A stretch of 64,000 nt of DNA, from assembly GCA_009760885.1 (NCBI GenBank), contig CM019719.1, forward strand, positions 26,157,084 to 26,221,083, in the 5' to 3' direction. The DNA comes from Achatina immaculata (Eukaryota; Mollusca; Gastropoda; Stylommatophora; Achatinidae). The notes beneath the pieces were generated by a model. The model worked only from the letters and a program-made list of their open reading frames with translations, was not told the origin of the DNA and did no database searches. Below are positions 38,129 through 44,100 of this stretch, piece after piece. The number at the start of each line of letters is the position of its first letter. The first letter of the stretch is position 1. The position numbers and the translations under genes are program-made.

Positions 38129-41100
38129 GGAACCGAATGTGACAAAAGAAGGGGTAAAACAGATATACAAAATACAAAACAGGGTGTGGAATTAGTACAC
38201 CGAGTACCGACCCACTAGTATGAAGCATAAAAACATTTATTGAAACAAGTGTCCTTAATGGAGTATTGAGTGGAAACCAGACATAGAAAGGAGTGTACCA
38301 GAATGGGCGGAGAATTCTTAAACAATATTGTCACGATTAACATATGTAAACGAAGATGGCTGCAAGACATCGTTGACGATCTGCAAATGGATGCAGCAGC
38401 GGCAGGCCATCTTGCTCACAACCGAGAGGCCTACAGGAGTGCTGTTAGGGAGGCAAAGTTCTGCAAGTGACATGCAAATGAATGAATGATGAACATGTGT
38501 AAATAGTTTTTTATTTTGGATTTCTTTATTCCATCGCTATTTATGTTGTTGATACAGTGTAGTTTTAGCAATGTTCTTTGCACGATCGTAATAATGTTAC
38601 CTCTTGAATCATTTGACTTGATTGCTTTGTGTAAGATTATTACATATTAAAGATGATTGCATTTATGCGTGTAAACCGGCTAGAGGAATTACTTATTTAT
38701 CAAGGAAAGAACGAGAGCGAGAACTGGTTAAGGGACAAAAAAATCTTGGGTTGACTGGAAATATGGGATGGGGAGATGGAGTAGAGAGAAGAAGTATTAA
38801 TTATGAGAGAAGAGGAGAAGTATTAATTATGAGAGAAGAAGGGAAGTATTAATTATGGGAGGTGTCCCAGAAGGAGACAGCCTCATAACAATAAATACGA
38901 GGGGCGTTCAGAAAGTAATGTACCACATCGTTTTTCTCAGAAACTGTCAATTAAAAAAGCATGAAATTTATACACAATATACATGGATATGTCATGTAAA
39001 CATTGGTTTTATTCAACATAATCCCCATCAACTTGCTTTACGGCAGCGCGAAACAAGTGCGTGTATTCATAGCCTGTACCAGATTTTCTCTTGATGATGT
39101 AGCCATTTCTTCGCTGCATGAATCACTTCTTCGTCACCTTCAAATCTTACCCCTCGGAGTGCATCTTTAAGTGGACCAAACAGATGAAAATCAGAGGGTG
39201 CCAAATCGGGACTATAGGGTGGATGGGGTATTGCAGTCCAACCAAATTTGGTGATTACTTCCCGTGTTGCCAGACTTGTGTGAGGGCGCGCATTGTCGTG
39301 AAGGAGAAGTAGGTCTGTTGGATGCTGTTCTCTCCCTCAGCATTGAAATGCTCCAACAGTTCAGAAGAAATTGCTTTCCTTTGCAATCGATGGTCATTTG
39401 TGAGACTTCGAGGAACCCATCTTGCGCAAACCTTAGAAAATCTGAGAGCTTTTATAACTGCATTTGCCCCACTATTGCTGACTGACAGCTGTAAGGCCAA
39501 CTGTTGAGTAGTGATACGCCTATCAGTAAGAATAATACTCTCAGCGCATTTCAACATTTCTGCCTTGGTGGCTGTGGCAAGACGTCCACAGCGCGGCCGA
39601 TCATGCAACTCCTTATCTACACTTATTGATTCTTTGATTCTCTGAACCCAGCGATTGACTGTACTCCTGTCGACTGCATAATTTCCATACACATCACATA
39701 GACGCTTGTGAATGTTCACAACAGTTTCCTTCTCTGCAACGAGAAATTCTATCACAATTCACTGCTTATATCGCAAGTTACTAACACGCTCCATTTCAAC
39801 GGTTAGGGCAGCCATATTCTTTGGCCGGTTGCAGTGCAATTTGGTTCACACATTCGGCACATGCCATATTCAAAGTGTGCAAAATTGCGTGCTTTTATCA
39901 TGCTCACGTGCATTAAGATAAAGCTAACAGGAGAAAAAAATAAAGAATGGATATCGTACTACAGTACATTAAGATAACCAAAATGGGCAGATTAACGAGA
40001 GTGAGAGAGTAAAGAGAGAAATTAAGTAACAGAAATATAATAAATAACTTCAAACCATACCATATCTAGCATGCGCGACCACTAATCTAGTAATCACGAA
40101 CCTCAACATTTGAAGGAATATTTTGAAGTATTGAATATTTACATGTAAGAATACATAAGTACAGATAACATCAATTCTTATTTAGTTTACAGAAGGACAA
40201 GACGTGTGTTAGATAACCATCATCATAGCATTCCTAAGACAGTCCGTATTTGCTTCGTTGCTCATTTCAACAGTCTTCGAGCGGTGATAATTCCAACGGA
40301 GTTTGATTGTATACGTTATGCAAGGAGATTATAAGACTGTATACGTTATGCAAGGAGATTATAAGACTGTATACGTTATGCAAGGAGATTATAAGACTGT
40401 ATACGTTATGCAAGGAGATTATAAGACTGTATACGTTATGCAAGGAGATTATAAGACTGTATACGTTATGCAAGGAGATTATAAGACTTATACGTTATGC
40501 AAGGAGATTATAAGACTTATACGTTACGCAAGGGAATTATAAGACTTATACGTTATGCAAGGAGATTATAAGACTTATACGTTATGCAAGGAGATTATAA
40601 GACTTATACGTTATGCAAGGAGATTATAAGACTTATACGTTATGCAAGGAGATTATAAGACTTATACGTTATGCAAGGAGATTATAAGACTTATACGTTA
40701 CGCAAGGGAATTATAAGACTTCATTTTCCTTCGTGTTACATCCAACCCAGTTCCTGCGCTTTGATATAAACGTTGTGAGAGGTAAGAGGTAAGAGGTAAG
40801 AGATAAGACTTCTGTAAAACTGGTTCTAGTAGTGAGGTAGACGGAGGTGATTAGTTCACTTTTACAAAAAAAAAAAAAAAAAGATAGAAAGAGTGAGGAA
40901 AGTAGGCAGAAACAAGAATGACAGAAAGTAAGACGAGCACGTATAAATCAAAAACATGCAACAATCCAATATTTTGGCAAAAGCTTTTTTTTCAAAGATC
41001 ACAAACAGAGGCAACACAGCTGATAAAACCACGAAAAACGGATGAAAAATTGAACAATTAGCACTTTTGGTACCTCCTAGTAAGACAGACGAGCACAAAT

Positions 41101-44100
41101 TGGCATTTAATTTTTCGTATATTTTTGGTGCTTTTATCTACTGTGCTGTTTTTGTATGTGATCCTTGGAAAAAAAAGGCTTTTGGCGAAATATTGGGTTG
41201 TTCATTATTTAAACTTCCTCATCTTATATTCTGTCACCCTTATTCCTACCCACTTTCTAGCTCTTTCTATGTTGTTGTTGTTGTTGTTGTAAAACTGAAC
41301 CACATACTTCATATATAAGCGTTGTCTTTACATTCAGGCTCAACCCCTCTCCACAGCTTCCTCAACAAAGCAGTCAGGATGTCTTTTCCCCTGCTCATAC
41401 GCGGAAGAGGACCATACCGTTTCAGCTGACGCTGGGCAGGCCTTAAGGGAAAAAAAAATCTTTGAGAATGTGATAAATAAAATCGTTCCAGATTTTATGC
41501 GTTCCAATGCATTATGAAACATATTACGTACAATTTCGACATATGTCTCTTGCAGTGTAAGTGACACTGTGCATAAATGGCCACAAGTGTGCAACGCATT
41601 TACTGTTGTAAAACTGTAGAAGGTAAGGCAGATTTACAGTTGGCTAAAGACTCCAGAGAAGAGTTCGCTCTAGTGAGCAAAGGTTAAAAATCTATCACGA
41701 GATTTTTCGGTAGTAATACTGATTTTTTTTTTCTATGAAGTTGGTAAAATTTAATTAGAAATGGAAAATAGTTTGAATAAAAATCGTATTTTGATCTCTT
41801 TTTCTCGCCACTGTTTAATACTCTGTAGCTCGTTGTTCAATAAAGCAGTGAAAATAGGCACTCCACGCCCTGTGTTGGGAAAATGGCGTCAGGAAAAGGC
41901 GAAGAACTACATGCTACGCAAAGTTTTTTTTTTCAAACAGGAAACAACGAGGCTTTCCGGACAGTGAAGTGACAGAGCACAATATTGTATGGTTTAGACT
42001 TGGGACAGTGAAGTGACAGAGCACAATATTGTATGGTTTAGACTTGGGACAGTGAAGTGACAGAGCACAATATTGTATGGTTTAGACTTGGGACAGTGAA
42101 GTGACAGAACATTATATTGTATGGTTTAGACTTGGGACAGTGAAGTGACAGAGCACAATATTGTATGGTTTAGACTTGGGACAATGAAGTGATAGAGCAC
42201 AATATTGTATGGTTTAGACTTAGGGAAAAAAATCTCAGACAATGAACATTAGGCGTGAGAGAATGAAAAAAAAATGACAAGAGAATTACCTGGGACTTGA
42301 ACTACGGACTCTTGGTAGGACAAGCAAGTGTCTAGTTATAAGAGTACAGCGCACTAATCAACAATAGCTTATAGTTTCAGATACAAATGTTTTGCAAATA
42401 GGAAATAGCGGTGGCTTTTCCACAGTGAAGTGATAGAGCACAGTGTTGTACGGGCAGACTTCGAAAACTCGTACACAATTTTACGATGTTGCGAAGTCTA
42501 ACCACACAGCAATGTGTTCACACTGGACAAAACACTTTGGACTATGCACTATCCACTGAGGAAAAAGATCGAGCTGTATTCACTCAATTTGCCAGTGGAA
42601 CCATCACCCAACACACATTACGAACCAACACTGAGTTTAAAGGCTGAGCACATATAGTAGTGTCTTGCGTGCAAGGAGGCCCATCTCTAGGCCAGCAGCA
42701 GACCATGGCCGCTCTTCAAGTAAGACCATCCACTGTGATCAAAGACTACATGTAATCTATGTAATGTGTAGCTTAGCTCTCAGATTTCATGAATTTCGTC
42801 CGAGTAAAGGCCTTTGAATGTAAATGCTACAGAAGAGTTCTTAAAATATCATGGACACAAAAAAGAACAAATATATCCATACTACAAGAATTTAATATTG
42901 AAGAAGGCTGGCTAGTAAAAAAGATTAAAGAGGGAAAACTTAAATATTTTGGACACATTAAACGTCATGATAATTTAGAGAAAACCGTCTTGGAAGGGTA
43001 CATAATGGGAAAAAGAAAGAGAGGAAGACCAAGGCGAAGATGGCTGCAAGATATCGTTGATGATCTGCAAATGGATGCATCAGCAGCAGGCCATCTTGCT
43101 CACAACCGAGAGGCCTACAGGAGAGTTGTTAGGGAGACAAAGGTCCGCTAGGGACATGCAAATGAATGAATGAATGAAAAGGCAGACAAGCGGGGAAGAT
43201 AGGATGATACGGTTATGAACTGTTCACCTGACACGAATTTCTAACCTGATCAGTGTTTGTATATGGCTACACAGTAGAATCCATCAGTTCAGTGTTTAAA
43301 AGCCGTGTATTGAATGTATACTGCTTCCCCTACTTGTTAATCCCCACCCCAGTTATATTTCCTTTCGCAAAAAGCCGCGACCGGAGATGTCCATGTGAAT
43401 CCCCGTTGACTGCGCGTCGTGTGCAATATTAAGGTGTCATGAAAGTTGAGGATAATACCAGGGAATATTAACAAACTTATCTGGACAGAAACACACCACC
43501 ATCTTCAGTAATTCGGCCAAACTCTGTGAATATTCAATTCCTTTTCTTTTCTTTTGCTTCTATTGTTGTTGTTTTCAAGAACTAAAGACGTCAGAACTAA
43601 CTATGTGTTTTCGTATTAAATAAGTTAAATATGACTGCTCGTACTTTTTCAGAACTTTAACCGACAAGTATGGAGCAGTAATAACTTCAGATGGGAAATG
43701 CAGAACAGAAATTAGGAACAGAATAGACCAACCAAAGACTGCGTTTCAGAGAATGAGAAACATATTAGCCAACACATCCTTAACAATGAATGTTAGAAAA
43801 CGAGTCCTAAAATGCTATATTGAACCTATCTTGTTATATGGAAGTGAATCATGGACAACAAGCAGGTCTGCACAAAAATCATTGGAAGCAGCAGAAATGT
43901 ATTTTATTAGAAGAATGTTGCGAATCCCCTGGACAACAAAAATAACTAATGAAGAATGTATGAGAAGAGCTGGAGAGACAAAAAAACCTTGTCAAAAAAG
44001 ATAAGAGAGAGAAAATGTACTTTCATAGGACATGCAATGAGAAGAGGGGGCATAGAAAATATTATAACAACAGGAAAAATAGAGGGAAGAAGATCAAGAG

